Assembly: GCA_951640165.1 (NCBI GenBank)
Contig: OX621247.1
Span: forward strand, 26,076,001 to 26,140,000
DNA: 64,000 bases
Reading direction: 5' to 3'
Origin: Pseudoips prasinana
Taxonomy: Eukaryota; Arthropoda; Insecta; Lepidoptera; Nolidae
Part shown: one piece after another, positions 62,920 to 64,000 of the stretch
How positions within the stretch are numbered: position 1 is the stretch's first letter
Layout of the letters: each line of letters opens with the position of its first letter
Translations under genes and position numbers: made by a program
Notes under the pieces: model-generated
What the model saw: only the letters and a program-made list of their open reading frames with translations
Told to the model about the DNA's origin: nothing
The model's database searches: none

Positions 62920-63175
62920 AATGTCCTCCTAGCCGATTTCAGCCATGGCGGCCAGTCTCAATGGAGACTAGCCATCTGCGCGGGACATATTATAGTGCAC
63001 AAGTGTGTGCGCAAACACAGGGGCACTTTCTAATTCATCACTCATAAGATCCTATGGGACGACTAGCGACACGACCGGAAAGAGGTCAGGTACATGACCG
63101 ACGGCTTTGCGTGCTCTCCGAGGCAGGGGTGAAAAATAAGCATTTACTAACCACACCGACAGGCCCGTATAAGAA
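62920..63175 (-). mobile_element. Large SINE S6, headless copy joined to an S2-type head
   Basis: CTAGCCGATTTCAGCCATGG, CGGCCAGTCTCAATGGAGAC, GCACAAGTGTGTGCGCAAAC, CAGGGGCACTTTCTAATTCA and GACTAGCGACACGACCGGAA match inverted S6 (45320-45540). The S6 tRNA head is absent. Instead AATAAGCATTTACTAACCAC ACCGACAGGCCCG follows, which is an inverted S2-type head. Confidence 0.75.
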
Positions 63176-63913
63176 TAATTTTGATTAATTTAGCCTTAAG
63201 TAAAATAGCTGTTATATAATCCGTGCCGATACTTTCTGATATCATGATTATTAAAATTATTATTATTATTAAACGCATATATTATGTCTGCCTTTAACAT
63301 ATACGATGTTTAATACAGACATGATATATCAGTTTCAAACTAATATCACGTCTCTTTTTTGTCGGAGGATAAAATCAAATTTTTTTGACAAATACCGAGG
63401 CATTAATTCTCGATCAACTATTATACTTTCTTTATGGGACCGCGACCGGAAGCAGAACCCTGATAAGTTAGAGACCAACTGTTACTCAGAACTTATCAAA
63501 TAATCATCATCATTTCAATTTCCTTGTGTATCTGTGTGTCAGTCTGTTCCGTTATAGATGACAAACGGAACAACCAATTTTATTGCGGCTTTTACTGGTT
63601 TTTGACTTCATAAAATTTGAAAGAACCCGTGTCCCATACACAATGGCTGGACCTGTCTATTTATTACTCGGCCACAGAGGTCGACAACTAATCAAACACG
63701 GTAGCAAAAAAATTACCTACTAATATTTCCTTAATAAAAAAAGCTCTTACTCCATTAAAGCTAGCCTCTAAACAATTTACACTATCATTAGAATCATTAC
63801 TATAACTTACATCAATAACTTCCGGTTAAACACTCGAGCTTTTTGCTCACTTTTAACACAGACCAAACACTTTAGACTATGTATATTTTATTTTATGTTT
63901 ATTAAAATAAATC
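63176..63913. other. No feature recognised
   Basis: AT-rich; a 65-codon frame at 63306-63503 has no recognisable domain. Confidence 0.45.
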
Positions 63914-64000
63914 TGTGGCGGCGATTATCAGGATATAATCACCCATCTCATCCTATTGGGGAGTATAAATTGACCCGAGGGAATATCTACCAGAGGAAGG
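63914..64000 (+). mobile_element. S3 SINE-like element, 5' part, cut by window end
   Basis: TGTGGCGGCGATTATCAGGA, CACCCATCTCATCCTATTGG, GGAGTATAAATTGACCCGAG and GGAATATCTACCAGAGGAAG follow the S3 copy at 34591. The 3' half lies outside the window. Confidence 0.7.

Overview
The window looks like an AT-rich intergenic and intronic stretch of a lepidopteran (moth or butterfly) nuclear genome. The basis is its repeats: tRNA-derived SINEs, Helitron-like elements ending in a CG-rich hairpin plus CTAG, the 'GGCCAAGTGCGAGTC / GGGTTCCGT' repeat, RTE-, R1- and Jockey/CR1-like LINE debris, and short-looped foldback elements. I see no operon structure, CRISPR array, rRNA or intact tRNA gene. Nothing here supports a complete host gene.

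The one stretch I would defend as a host gene is on the minus strand at 27538-27987. It is a CpG-rich, serine/proline-rich 150-codon exon with repeated SPD motifs, and it runs straight into a consensus donor (AAG|GTAAGT). The product is unrecognised and I could not place the other exons.

Layout. 0.4-3.4 kb: foldback MITEs and SINEs. 4.4-10.5 kb: a Helitron-like cluster, including a 2.4 kb element with an internal ~130 bp tandem array. 10.5-15.5 kb: SINEs, an RTE fragment, more Helitron-like copies and a 380 bp tandem array in which every unit carries a foldback MITE. 15.6-20.3 kb: a palindromic element, decayed transposon coding sequence with a 19-residue repeat, and two minisatellites. 21-35 kb: dispersed repeats, two nested insertions with visible target duplications, and the exon. 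35.9-42.9 kb: a graveyard of at least six non-LTR retrotransposon copies, one of which is split by about 3 kb of others. 43.8-50.6 kb: R1-like pieces, a large SINE, a 338 bp foldback element and a ~385 bp near-perfect palindrome. 52.0-54.8 kb: the best preserved LINE, with complete RT catalytic motifs. 55-64 kb: a PIF/Harbinger-like MITE (TAA duplication), a Tigger/pogo-like MITE with a CENP-B-type remnant (TA duplication), tandem duplications and SINEs.

The most interesting signals are structural. There are many perfect short-loop hairpins (arms 10-27 bp, loops mostly 4-6 nt), and in four or five of them comparison with a sister repeat in this window shows that one arm is a newly inserted inverted copy of the other, as expected from template switching. 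There is also a SINE-like family that appears to borrow the 3' end of an RTE LINE. All family assignments are from reading the sequence; no database search was run.
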